Of a stretch of 64,000 bases of DNA, positions 36,755 through 45,280 are shown piece after piece. Each line of letters begins with the position of its first letter. The stretch's first letter is position 1. The notes under the pieces were generated by a model. It did no database searches. It saw nothing but the letters and a program-made list of their open reading frames with translations, and was not told the DNA's origin. The translations under genes and the position numbers were made by a program. Source of the stretch: DASQFI01 sp963780895 (GTDB lineage Bacteria > Acidobacteriota > Vicinamibacteria > Vicinamibacterales > SCN-69-37); contig CAWAEG010000007.1 in NCBI GenBank assembly GCA_963780895.1, positions 372,001 to 436,000 on the forward strand, written 5' to 3'.

Positions 36755-37801
36755 CTATTGTCCTTCGAGCACTTTGTTCATCGCCTGTGACATGCCGTCC
36801 ACGACGGCGATCGCCCGCTGGTAGCGCATTCGCGTGGGGCCGATGACGCCAATCGTGCCGGTACGGTCGCCGTCGCTGAACCTCGACGCGACGAGGCTGA
36901 ACGCGTGAAAGTCGGGATGCGAATGTTCCGAGCCGATCACCACGGTCAGGCCTGTCGCCTCGAGGTACTGCGTCAGCAGCTGAATCAGCCTGTGCTTCTC
37001 CTCGATCATGCCAACCAGGGCCCGCAGCGTGTCAAGCGTCCGCTCGCGATCGGCCAGCCCGCCGAGCAGGCCGTCGAGCAGGAGCGACGCGCCCTGCACG
37101 TGCAGCGTTTCCTCGGATCCGACGTCCTCGAGCCCGGTTCGCGCCAGTCGAAGGGCGCGGGCCATGAGCGCGTCGTACACGACCCGTTCCTGTCTGAGCT
37201 GTTCGAGGATGGCCGTGCGCGCCTCATGGAGCGTCAGGCCGCTGAACTCGTGGTTGATGTAGTTGGCGGCTTCGTGCAGCGCGGCCGGGTCGTAGCCTTC
37301 CTCCGGTTCGATCACCTTGTGGGTGACCTGTCCGCCGGTCGCGACGACGATGACGAGGACCCGGTGGCCGTCGAGCCTCACGAAATCGATGTGCTGGAGC
37401 CGCGTCGTCTGGCTGGCCGGCGCCAGGGCGAAGCCCACGTGGTGCGAGGCGCGGGACAGTTCCTGTGACGCGTTTTCGAGCAGGTCGTTGACGGTTCCGG
37501 CGCGGCGAAGCCGGGCCTCGACGTCCGGAAGCGCACGCTGGCGCTTGCGTGACACGAGCAGTCCGTCGACGTAACAGCGGTATCCCGAATCGGTCGGGAC
37601 GCGCCCCGCCGAGGTGTGCGGCTGGCGCACGAGCCCGTGCTCCTCGAGCCCGGTCAGGATGTTGCGAACGGTTGCCGAAGACACCCCGAGCGCGCTGTGC
37701 TCGGCGAGCCAGGCCGATGAAATCGGTTCACCCTGCTCGATGTATTCGCCGACGAGCCGCGCCAGAATCCGGCGCTGACGATCCGTGAGGTCCGGGGTCA
37801 T
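36755..37801 (-). CDS. hrcA: Heat-inducible transcription repressor HrcA, 348 aa
   Basis: The repressor that binds CIRCE and is folded by GroEL. The winged-helix N-terminus is typical: LTDRQRRILARLVGEYIEQG, then SSATVRNILTGLEEHGLVRQPHTSAGRVPTD. The GAF-like core ends with TIGVIGPTRMRYQRAIAVVDGM, as usual. ATG at 37801. A near-perfect CIRCE operator lies 11 bases upstream, so the operon is probably autoregulated. It is the first gene of hrcA-grpE-dnaJ-prmA. Confidence 0.97.
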   Translation of the reverse strand: MTPDLTDRQRRILARLVGEYIEQGEPISSAWLAEHSALGVSSATVRNILTGLEEHGLVRQPHTSAGRVPTDSGYRCYVDGLLVSRKRQRALPDVEARLRRAGTVNDLLENASQELSRASHHVGFALAPASQTTRLQHIDFVRLDGHRVLVIVVATGGQVTHKVIEPEEGYDPAALHEAANYINHEFSGLTLHEARTAILEQLRQERVVYDALMARALRLARTGLEDVGSEETLHVQGASLLLDGLLGGLADRERTLDTLRALVGMIEEKHRLIQLLTQYLEATGLTVVIGSEHSHPDFHAFSLVASRFSDGDRTGTIGVIGPTRMRYQRAIAVVDGMSQAMNKVLEGQ

Positions 37802-37811
37802 ACGGTGCTGG

Positions 37812-37838
37812 TTAGCAGTCGTGGCATCAGAGTGCTAA
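37812..37838. promoter_or_regulatory. CIRCE operator for the hrcA operon
   Basis: TTAGCAGTC, a 9-base spacer, then GAGTGCTAA. This matches the consensus TTAGCACTC-N9-GAGTGCTAA with one mismatch in the left half. It is 11-37 bases upstream of the hrcA start. A TATACT -10-like hexamer lies on the minus strand at 37842-37847, so the operator would cover the transcription start. Confidence 0.9.
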
Positions 37839-37854
37839 GTCAGTATAAAGCATC

Positions 37855-37918
37855 GGGCAATGGGGCTATCGGGCGATTGGGTAATCGGGTAATTGGGTAA
37901 TCGGGCAATTGGGCGATT
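37855..37918. repeat. Eight-copy octamer tandem repeat (GGGYRATY)
   Basis: Eight consecutive 8-base units are visible, such as GGGCGATT, GGGTAATC, GGGTAATT, GGGTAATC, GGGCAATT and GGGCGATT. The consensus is GGGYRATY. It lies just upstream of the hrcA promoter and 18 bases from the deaminase stop. The same octamer occurs between hrcA and grpE. Confidence 0.85.
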
Positions 37919-37936
37919 GCCAGATCGCTCGATTCG

Positions 37937-39223
37937 TTAAATCCCTGCTCGCTCAAGGAGCGTCCGGGCCGCGTCGAGACCGTCGTGCGCAATCGCCGCG
38001 CGATCGGCCCACGTGAGCTCACCGTCGCGCGCGACGACCGTTCCGTCGACCATCGTGAGCCGGACGTCGCTCGCGCGGCTCGAGAACACCAGGCGCACGT
38101 ACGGATCGGGCGCAGGCGTCTGGTGCAAATCGGCCGACCCGACCAGGATGAGGTCCGCCCGCTTGCCGGCCTCGATCGATCCGATCTCGTCGTCAAGTCC
38201 GAGCGCGCGGGCGCCTTCGCGCGTTGCCATGGTCACGACGTCCCGGGCGGGCAGGGCGCCTGGCCCGAGCCGCATCGCCTGGAGCGTCGCGGCGAGCCGC
38301 ATCTCATGAAACATGTCGAGCGTGTTGTTGCACGCGGCGCCGTCCGCGCCGATCGAGACGCTGATGTTTCGCGCGCGCATTTCCGGGACCGGGGCGATGC
38401 CCGAGCCGAGCTTCAGGTTCGAGCCGGGACAGTGGAGCACCTTGATCTGATGTTCCGCGAGCAGCCGTTGCTCGTCCTCGGTGACCCAGACACAGTGCGC
38501 GGCGCAGAGGCGATGACTGGCCAGGCCCAGCGTCGCAAAGTAGGCGACGTTGTCGAGCCCCGTCTGCTTTCGCACGAGTGCGATCTCGTCCCGTTGTTCC
38601 GAGGCGTGCGTGTGAACGAGCAGGTTGTGCTCGGCCGCCGCGCCGGCAGTGGCTTCGAGCAGCTCTCGCGTGCAAGAGAGCGCAAATCGAGGCGCGAGCG
38701 CGGCGCGCAGCCGGCCATTGGCCAGGGACGACCACCGCTTGTGGAGCGACAACGCTTCGGTCAATCCCGCCGCGGCAGGCTGGTGCAACCGGGCGGGCGC
38801 CTCGCCCCGCACGTCCATGAGGCACTTGCCAATGGTGGCGCGCAGACCCGTCGGCGCGAGTGCGTCGAAGACCGCCTCGGTTCCGTGGACGGTTTCCATG
38901 GTCAGCACGCTGGTCGTTCCGCCGAGCTGCAGCTCGGCCGCCGCCAGCCTGGCCGCCACCGCGAGCGTGCGGTCGTCGTGCGCCGCTTCGAGAGGCCACA
39001 CGCGCCGCCGCAGCCATTCGAGCAGTGGAAGATCCTCGGCCAGCCCCCGGAAGAGTGTCTGGCAGAGGTGGATGTGTGTCTGAACGAACCCCGGGAGCAG
39101 GAGCGCGCCGCGAGCGTCGATGGTGGAGTCCACGTGCGCGGCGCCCGGGTTGACGCCGACGGCGGCGATCCGGCCGTCGACAACGTGGACGTCGCCCTGG
39201 ACGACATCCCACGCGTCGTTCAT
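37937..39223 (-). CDS. Amidohydrolase of the MTA/SAH deaminase type, about 428 aa
   Basis: A metal-dependent hydrolase of the ATZ/TRZ/MtaD family. Metal ligands are seen in TPG-like GFVQTHIHLCQT (HxH), HTHASEQRDE, AAHCVWVTEDE and GADGAACNNTLDM. These motifs fit methylthioadenosine or S-adenosylhomocysteine deaminases, though guanine or other ring deaminases share them. In-frame residues TLIRNATILT lie upstream of the ATG and resemble a genuine N-terminus, but no standard start codon occurs there. It begins 36 bases after the PBP1A stop in the same direction, so the two may be cotranscribed. Confidence 0.82.
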   Translation of the reverse strand: MNDAWDVVQGDVHVVDGRIAAVGVNPGAAHVDSTIDARGALLLPGFVQTHIHLCQTLFRGLAEDLPLLEWLRRRVWPLEAAHDDRTLAVAARLAAAELQLGGTTSVLTMETVHGTEAVFDALAPTGLRATIGKCLMDVRGEAPARLHQPAAAGLTEALSLHKRWSSLANGRLRAALAPRFALSCTRELLEATAGAAAEHNLLVHTHASEQRDEIALVRKQTGLDNVAYFATLGLASHRLCAAHCVWVTEDEQRLLAEHQIKVLHCPGSNLKLGSGIAPVPEMRARNISVSIGADGAACNNTLDMFHEMRLAATLQAMRLGPGALPARDVVTMATREGARALGLDDEIGSIEAGKRADLILVGSADLHQTPAPDPYVRLVFSSRASDVRLTMVDGTVVARDGELTWADRAAIAHDGLDAARTLLERAGI

Positions 39224-39258
39224 CGTGAGAATCGTCGCGTTGCGGATGAGGGTGGCCG

Positions 39259-41637
39259 CTATTGGCGAACGATCCTTCTAAAGAACCCGCCCAGCTTGGA
39301 GAACACGTCGCGCAAGCCCGAGCCGTGGATGTCGCAGATCTCGGACGGCTCGGAGCCCGGCAGGAACGCCTCGCGGATGATGCTCGGACAGTTGAAGTTG
39401 GCGATCTTGCCACTGCTCCGGTCGATGTCCACGAAGACGATGCCGGGCGGCGCGGCAAAGGACGCGTTCGGCCGGCCGGCGAGCGCGCGCTTCATGAACC
39501 CCGTCCAGATCGGCAGCGCCGCCTGCGACCCGCTGAGACCGATCGGCTGGTTGTCGTCGAAGCCGACCCAGACGGCCGTGAGCAGCGTCGGCGTGAAGCC
39601 CATGAACCAGGCGTCCCGCAGGTCGTTCGTCGTCCCGGTCTTGCCGGCGGCGTCATTTGCAAACGCGCTTCGCACGCTCGCGGCCGTGCCCTCGTTGATC
39701 ACGCTCCGCATCATGTTGGTGACGAGATACGTCACGTCGGGCCGGGTCACGGGCTTGAGCGGCGGCGCGGGCACCGCGGTCTCGGCGCCGTTGTCGACGA
39801 TCCGGGTGATCGCCTGAAGCGGCCGCAGCGACCCGCCGTTCGTGAAGACCGTATACGCCGTCGCCAGCTCGAGCGGCGTGACCTCGAAGACGCCGAGCGC
39901 GATCGACGGGTAGGGCTGAGCCGGCGTCCCGAGTCCGACGCGCTGCCACAGGCCGGCGACGTTTTCGTACCCGGTCGCTTCGGCTACCTTGATCGCGACG
40001 ACGTTGCGAGAGAGCGCCAGGGCCCGCCGGAGGGTGATGGGTCCGTCGTATTCGCCCTGGTAGTTGGCCGGATCGTACGGCTTCTCGTTGAACGTAAACG
40101 TCGTCGGCTCGTCGGCGACGATCGTCGCCGGCGTCAGATGTGTGGTTCCGGCCGCCGTCTGCTCGAACGCCGCCAGGTAGACGAACGGCTTGAACGCCGA
40201 TCCCGGCTGGCGGCGGGCGGTGACGGCGCGGTTGAACTGTGACTGGTTATAGGCGCGTCCGCCCACGAGCGCGAGGATCTCCCCCGTGGTCGGATCGATC
40301 GCGACCAGCGCCACCTGGGCCTGACCCTTTTTCTTCTTCGCCAGCAGCTTGTCGACCTGGGCGATGCCTTCGTCGACCGCCTCCTGCGCGAACCGCTGCA
40401 GGTGAAGATCGAGTGTCGTGTAGACGTCGACCGCGCGATCGCGCTTGAGCAGACCGCTGAACTTTTCGTGCACCTGCTGGCTGACGTAGTCGACGAAGAA
40501 CGGCGCCTCGTTTTCGAGCGCTCGGGTGGCGACGCGCAACGGCTCCTTTGACGCGCTGATGGATTCGTCGCGGGTGATGACCTCGACGTCGGCCATTTCC
40601 TTCAGCACGACGTTTCGCCGCTCCCGTGCCCGGTCCGGATTCCGAAACGGTGAGAGGTAGCTCGGCGACTGAATCAGGCCCGCCATCGTCGCCGCTTCGG
40701 CGAGCGTCACGTTGCGGATGTCTTTCCCGAACAGAATGCGCGCGGCCTCAGCCACGCCCCGGATTTCGAACGGACCGCGTTGGCCGAGCGTCACGTCGTT
40801 CAGATAGAGCTCGAGAATCTGATCTTTGTTGAACCGCGACTCGAGCACCACCGCCATGAACTGCTCCTGAACCTTCCGCAGGTAACTCTTTTCCGTCGTC
40901 AGGAAGAAGTTCTTGATGATCTGCTGCGTGATCGTGCTCGCGCCCTCGAGATAGGGCCGATCGCCGCGCAGGTTGGTCATGAGCGCGCCGGCGATCCGGA
41001 CCGGATCGACGCCGGGATGTTCGTAGAACCGCTTGTCTTCGATCGTGAGAATCGCGTCCACGACGTGGCGCGGGATGTTGGCGAGCGGTGTCAATCGGCG
41101 TTTTTCACCCGGCGCGATGGCGGCGAGCATCGGCGCCTCGAGCGTGACGCTTTTCACCGCCGCGCCGCCGTCGGCGATGATCTTCGCCACGACCGGTGAG
41201 GTGCTCTTCGAAAAATCGACCCGGTAGGTGTGGGGCTTGTCGGGCCCGTCCGGACGTGTCCTCAACGTGACCGACAGACCCGACACGGCAAACTGGCCGG
41301 GCTCGGTGACCTTCGGGCGTTCGGCGTACCCGATGTCGTTCAGCCGCTGGGCCAGCTGCACGGGACTCAGCCCGCGGCCGGCCTGCAGCTCGAAGGGGCG
41401 TCCGAAAATCCGCGGCGCGCTGCGCTGCTCGCCGCCGAGACGCGCGTCGATCATCCGCCCGTACCGGACCCAGAAGAGTCCGACGGTAATCAGGATGGCC
41501 ACCGACCCAATCCCGAGCGTGAGCACGGCGATGCGGAACCATCCGGGCTTCGGACGCGCGAGAAGCACGCGGAACTTCCGGACCGGGCGCACCGGACGTT
41601 TCCGGCGGAGCGGTTGAGCTGGCGGTCGTGTAGCCAT
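39259..41637 (-). CDS. Bifunctional penicillin-binding protein 1A, about 792 aa
   Basis: A class A PBP that polymerises and cross-links peptidoglycan. A basic cytoplasmic tail leads to one transmembrane segment (IAVLTLGIGSVAILITVGLFWV) near residue 35. The glycosyltransferase domain has RFYEHPGVDPVRIAGA, EGASTITQQIIKNFFL and RKVQEQFMAVVLE. The transpeptidase domain has the SxxK site in GSAFKPFVYL, SRN in LSRNVVAIK and KTG in GKTGTTNDLRDAWF. The ATG at 41637 is preferred over an in-frame start at 41712, which adds an atypical leader. The gene appears intact. Confidence 0.93.
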   Translation of the reverse strand: MATRPPAQPLRRKRPVRPVRKFRVLLARPKPGWFRIAVLTLGIGSVAILITVGLFWVRYGRMIDARLGGEQRSAPRIFGRPFELQAGRGLSPVQLAQRLNDIGYAERPKVTEPGQFAVSGLSVTLRTRPDGPDKPHTYRVDFSKSTSPVVAKIIADGGAAVKSVTLEAPMLAAIAPGEKRRLTPLANIPRHVVDAILTIEDKRFYEHPGVDPVRIAGALMTNLRGDRPYLEGASTITQQIIKNFFLTTEKSYLRKVQEQFMAVVLESRFNKDQILELYLNDVTLGQRGPFEIRGVAEAARILFGKDIRNVTLAEAATMAGLIQSPSYLSPFRNPDRARERRNVVLKEMADVEVITRDESISASKEPLRVATRALENEAPFFVDYVSQQVHEKFSGLLKRDRAVDVYTTLDLHLQRFAQEAVDEGIAQVDKLLAKKKKGQAQVALVAIDPTTGEILALVGGRAYNQSQFNRAVTARRQPGSAFKPFVYLAAFEQTAAGTTHLTPATIVADEPTTFTFNEKPYDPANYQGEYDGPITLRRALALSRNVVAIKVAEATGYENVAGLWQRVGLGTPAQPYPSIALGVFEVTPLELATAYTVFTNGGSLRPLQAITRIVDNGAETAVPAPPLKPVTRPDVTYLVTNMMRSVINEGTAASVRSAFANDAAGKTGTTNDLRDAWFMGFTPTLLTAVWVGFDDNQPIGLSGSQAALPIWTGFMKRALAGRPNASFAAPPGIVFVDIDRSSGKIANFNCPSIIREAFLPGSEPSEICDIHGSGLRDVFSKLGGFFRRIVRQ

Positions 41638-41807
41638 GCGTTTGTCTTGCCGAATCTCCTTCCGGCGGACCAAAAGCCCGCCAATCCCTGCCGTCCAGGC
41701 AGTGTACGGCATCTCGACGGGCTGGGTGCTTGACAGCTCAGCGACCTGGGACTACTTTTTTACTTTATTCAAAGAACTGAACTAAGTAGCTATTCGACGT
41801 TGTGTCA
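41638..41807. promoter_or_regulatory. Divergent regulatory region between PBP1A and the ROK regulator
   Basis: The right half is strikingly AT-rich for this genome (41751-41800, including CTACTTTTTTACTTTATTC). An imperfect inverted repeat with TACTT at 41761-41765 and AAGTA at 41783-41787 precedes the ROK start by about 20 bases and could be an autoregulatory operator. Confidence 0.5.
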
Positions 41808-42953
41808 ATGCCTCCGGTCTTTGCGCCGGGACCAGACATCGGCGCGATCAACACGCGGCGTGTCAACCGACAACGTCTTTTCGACACCGTCCGCCGACTC
41901 GGTCCCATCTCGCGCGCGGACCTTGCCAAGCGGACACGACTTTCTCCACCGACAGTATCGGCCCTTGTCGAAGAGCTGGTCAGTGGGGCAGGGCTTCTCA
42001 GGGAAATCGGCATCGGCGCGTCGAGCGGCGGCCGTCCTCCAATGCTGCTCGAGTTCAATACCGACTTCGGTTGCCTTGCCGGGGTCGATCTCGGATCACG
42101 CGTCGTCAGGTTCGCGCTGGCTGACCTGCAGGGCCGCGTACTGGCCAGACACGAGGCCCGAACCCGCGTCGAGTCTCGGGACCAGACGGTCCACCAGATC
42201 CTGGAGGGGATCGACGCCATCGTCCGCGGGTCCGGGCGTGATCCCAGGAGGCTCTTCGCGATCGGGATCGGCGCGCCCGGAAAGACAGACGTCGCGACGG
42301 GGTACGTCCTTTCCGCGTTGAGTCTGCCCGGCTGGACCGATGTGCCGCTTGGCCATCTGGTTCAGTCTCATTTCCGGGCACCGGTGCAGGTCGACAGTGC
42401 CGCGAACATGGCCGCCCGCGGCGAGCGATGGCAGGGCGTCGCGGCCGACTCGCCTGACTTCGTGTTCGTCGCCCTCGGCGACGAGGTCGGCGCCGGGGTC
42501 GTGATTGGCGGCCGGGTGCATCACGGGCAGCACTGGTTCGCGGGCGGGATCGGCTGGATGACGCTCGACTATCGGACCTGGCAATCGGACCAGGGCCCAG
42601 GCGGCTACCTGGGGAGTCGAATCAACTCATGGGACAGCGCGGCGGTCGATGATCTCGCGGTGTTCCTGGGCTCGGCCATCGCCAACGTCGTCTCGGTTCT
42701 GGATCCGGGCCTGGTCGTCCTTGGCGGGCACCTTCCGAACGGCGATCGCCGGTTCCTCGATCTCGTGCGCACTGTCGTCGCGCGCATCGTGCCCAACGTG
42801 CCCGCGTTCGAGGTCTCGAGGCTCGGGGATGACGTCCAGCTCCTGGGCGCCGTTTATTCGGCGATGGAAGTCGCCGAGATCCAACTGCTCGCCATCGCCG
42901 GAAGTCCCGACGGTCTCGCGGATCCGGTCAGCCGGTCGAGCGGACGGCGATAG
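41808..42953 (+). CDS. ROK-family transcriptional regulator, degenerate sugar-kinase domain, 381 aa
   Basis: An N-terminal winged helix-turn-helix (NRQRLFDTVRRLGPISRADLAKRT, then LSPPTVSALVEELV) precedes a ROK domain starting CLAGVDLGSRVVRFALADLQG. ROK proteins usually have an ExGH sugar-binding motif and a CxCGxxGC zinc site. Here the equivalent stretch reads GGIGWMTLDYRTW and GPGGYLGSRI, lacking the Glu, the His and all the Cys. It is therefore probably a ligand-sensing repressor that cannot phosphorylate sugars. ATG at 41808; a GTG at 41802 is possible. The ArgH-like gene follows after 21 bases and is its likely target. Confidence 0.85.
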   Translation: MPPVFAPGPDIGAINTRRVNRQRLFDTVRRLGPISRADLAKRTRLSPPTVSALVEELVSGAGLLREIGIGASSGGRPPMLLEFNTDFGCLAGVDLGSRVVRFALADLQGRVLARHEARTRVESRDQTVHQILEGIDAIVRGSGRDPRRLFAIGIGAPGKTDVATGYVLSALSLPGWTDVPLGHLVQSHFRAPVQVDSAANMAARGERWQGVAADSPDFVFVALGDEVGAGVVIGGRVHHGQHWFAGGIGWMTLDYRTWQSDQGPGGYLGSRINSWDSAAVDDLAVFLGSAIANVVSVLDPGLVVLGGHLPNGDRRFLDLVRTVVARIVPNVPAFEVSRLGDDVQLLGAVYSAMEVAEIQLLAIAGSPDGLADPVSRSSGRR

Positions 42954-42974
42954 ATTGGTGTACGTGCGGCGCTG

Positions 42975-44429
42975 ATGCCCTTCTCGCCTGATTACGTCCG
43001 GCTGGTTCTGAGTCAGAACTTCGAGGACGCGAAGGCCCTGTTTCTCGCGCCGCTCATGGCCATTCATCGCGCGCACCTCGCGATGCTGGTGGAACGGGGC
43101 ATTGTCGCGATCGATGAAGGCCGGCGGCTGAGGTCAGCGCTGGCCGGAATCGATCTCGACGACATCCGCCGGACGCCATTCGACGGCATATGTGAGGACT
43201 TGTTCTTCCACGTCGACGGGTTACTGGCCGCCGCCTGCGGACGCGACGTCGCCGGCCGTCTCCATACCGCGCGAAGCCGGAACGACATCGACATGACGAT
43301 GTATCGGATGCAGCTTCGCCAGCTGTTGCTGGGGCTCATGGAAGCCACACTCGACCTCCGGTATTCGCTCGTCGAGCTGGCGCGAAAGCACACGGCGACC
43401 GTTTTTCCGGCACACACTCACACTCAGCCCGCGCAGCCGACCACGGTCGCGCACTACCTGCTGGCCGTCATCGAACAACTCGAACGCGACACGGTCCGGC
43501 TCGCCGCCGCGTACCGCACGACGAACCGGTGCCCGCTCGGCGCGTGCGCGATCACGGGGACCGGATTTCCGATCGATCGCCAGAGAACGAGCGACCTGCT
43601 CGGGTTCGACGGGCCGACCGGCAACACCTACGGCAGCATCGCGGCCGTTGACTATCTCCTCGAAGCCGCCGCCGCCGCGGCGGTCGAGGTGACCGGTGCC
43701 GGCCGGTTCGTTCAGGACATGTTGCTCTGGTGCACGAGCGAGGTTGGATATCTGCGGCTGCCGGATGGCCTCGTCCAGACCAGCAGCATCATGCCTCAGA
43801 AGAGGAATCCGGTCGCGCTCGAGCATGCGAGAGGGCTGCTCTCAAAGGCCCTCGGTCAGGCCAGCGCGCTGTCCGTGGTCCAGCACAACACCCCCTTCGG
43901 CGACATCGTGGATACCGAAGACGACGCGCAGCCGCTGGTGGTGTCGATGTTCCGAGACGCGACCCGCGCGATCGCTCTGGTGGCGCTGTCGATGAGCAGC
44001 GCGGAGATCGCCGTGGATCGCATGGCCGCGAGGGCCGCCACCGGCTGGGTCACGGTCACAGAACTGGCCGACACGATCACCCGCGAGCACGGCGTTCCTT
44101 TCGGAACGGCCCACGCGATTGTCGCGACGATGATCCGGGATCGTGAGGATCGGCCTGGTGAGCGTCTGGAGGACTCGCTTGCCCGCGCCGCTCGGGCCAT
44201 GCTGGGACGTGAACTCCGGATCGATGACGCGAATCTGGCGGCGATTCTCAGTCCGGAGCACTTCGTGGGTATCAGACGGACGCCAGGCGGACCCGCACTG
44301 GAAACCGCTGCCGGCGCACTCGCCGACGCCGTCGCGAATCTAACCGGTGATCGGGAAGCCGTGAAAAGCTTGAGGAACGGGCTCGACCGGGCCGAGCGAC
44401 GGCTCGAGGAAGCCGTCGAGGCTTTCTAA
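42975..44429 (+). CDS. Argininosuccinate lyase-like protein, 484 aa
   Basis: A member of the aspartase/fumarase superfamily, closest to ArgH: HTARSRNDIDM near residue 97, HTHTQPAQPTTVAHYLLA near 150 and the signature SSIMPQKRNPVALEHARG near 273, with the catalytic Ser present. True ArgH usually reads SRNDQV where this has SRNDID. It is not next to other arginine genes but is paired with a ROK regulator, so a different substrate (an amino-sugar or amino-acid adduct) is conceivable. A GCTTTC...GAAAGC hairpin overlaps its stop. Confidence 0.78.
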   Translation: MPFSPDYVRLVLSQNFEDAKALFLAPLMAIHRAHLAMLVERGIVAIDEGRRLRSALAGIDLDDIRRTPFDGICEDLFFHVDGLLAAACGRDVAGRLHTARSRNDIDMTMYRMQLRQLLLGLMEATLDLRYSLVELARKHTATVFPAHTHTQPAQPTTVAHYLLAVIEQLERDTVRLAAAYRTTNRCPLGACAITGTGFPIDRQRTSDLLGFDGPTGNTYGSIAAVDYLLEAAAAAAVEVTGAGRFVQDMLLWCTSEVGYLRLPDGLVQTSSIMPQKRNPVALEHARGLLSKALGQASALSVVQHNTPFGDIVDTEDDAQPLVVSMFRDATRAIALVALSMSSAEIAVDRMAARAATGWVTVTELADTITREHGVPFGTAHAIVATMIRDREDRPGERLEDSLARAARAMLGRELRIDDANLAAILSPEHFVGIRRTPGGPALETAAGALADAVANLTGDREAVKSLRNGLDRAERRLEEAVEAF

Positions 44430-44446
44430 TTCCGGAAAGCGTTTTC
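44421..44446 (+). terminator. Possible intrinsic terminator after the ArgH-like gene
   Basis: A GCTTTC / GAAAGC stem with a short loop, followed by GTTTTCC. The stop codon is inside the loop. The stem is only 6 bases and the T-run short, so it is weak. Confidence 0.45.
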
Positions 44447-44457
44447 CAGGAGATTGT

Positions 44458-44604
44458 CTAACCGAACAAGGTCACGAGACCGAGCAGCAAACCGGCGCCC
44501 GCAAGACTCAATCCGACCGTGCGAATCAGCAAGCCCAATACGAGTTGTCCAGCTTTCGGCGACGAGGCCGTCGCCACGACCGTGGCAGGAACTCCGTCCG
44601 TCAT
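44458..44604 (-). CDS. Small hypothetical membrane protein, 48 aa
   Basis: Begins MTDGVPATVV with a GCGGAGGG purine stretch a few bases upstream, and contains one hydrophobic segment near its end (LSLAGAGLLLGLVTLF). A longer in-frame start exists at 44694. No family is recognised. It may be a genuine single-pass peptide or chance; neighbouring DNA (44605-44836) shows nothing else. Confidence 0.35.
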   Translation of the reverse strand: MTDGVPATVVATASSPKAGQLVLGLLIRTVGLSLAGAGLLLGLVTLFG

Positions 44605-44836
44605 GACTCGCTCAACCCTCCGCGCGACTCCTGTCGCGGAAATCACTTGATCCCTCGGCGGAGCAAAGTCCATGCCGAGGCGATTTCTAGGCAAATGCTT
44701 CGGTCGTGACTGCGAACGCCCCTTTTTTACGCGCCGCGACTTTCAGATGCATCCGCGACTGACTAACTATCGGATCGATGTGACTTGGCTGTACGGGTCG
44801 GGTTGAAAAATCTTGCCTAATCGGGCTGCCCGGGCG

Positions 44837-45040
44837 TCAGGCGGCCGTGGTTTCGCCGCCGAGGAGCGTCAGGACCTCGCCGGTGATGTAGCTCGAATCC
44901 GCGTTCGAGGCGTCGTCGAGATCGTCGAGCCGTTTCTGGCGCTGCTGAAAGGCCGCGTTGTTGACGAGCACGTCGAGCCGGCCGAATCGGCGAATCGTCT
45001 CCTCCACGATCTCGTTACCAAAGCAACAAGCAACCAGCCG
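44837..45040 (-). pseudogene. Remnant of a short-chain dehydrogenase/reductase with internal deletion
   Basis: The N-terminal side reads EIVEETIRRFGRLDVLVNNAAFQQRQK, with the NNA motif of SDR enzymes; it then jumps directly to ADSSYITGEVLTLLGGETTA, the usual C-terminus of glucose 1-dehydrogenase-like SDRs. The central part with the catalytic YxxxK (about 150 residues) is missing, as is the Rossmann start with TGxxxGIG. The two pieces are in the same frame, consistent with a clean internal deletion. Not functional as an oxidoreductase. Confidence 0.85.
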
Positions 45041-45280
45041 CTGAAATATGCGGCCTGTCGGCGGGTACGCGCTTTGCTCACTGTTACAGAGGTCACGCGC
45101 CATTGAGGCCAGGTAGGTACGCCAGGGCCACACACTGAGTCGTGCCACTCCCACCTTGGCGTGTGACCTGCGTCAGCGCGCTGTTGGCACGGGCGAGCGC
45201 ACCGCACCCCGACGCGTCGCGCAAATCGCGCGTTTCAGCTTTCGAAACGCGCCGAAAAGCGTGATCGCAAAGGAGATCTC

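Noticed and set aside
37855..37918. Possible CRISPR array
   Set aside because: The units are only 8 bases and contiguous, with no spacers and no cas genes nearby.
37985..39817. A 610-codon open frame on the plus strand
   Set aside because: It is antisense to the deaminase and PBP1A genes, both with full catalytic motifs.
44700..44836. Possible tRNA or small RNA
   Set aside because: No cloverleaf, T-loop sequence or strong hairpin could be drawn from the sequence.
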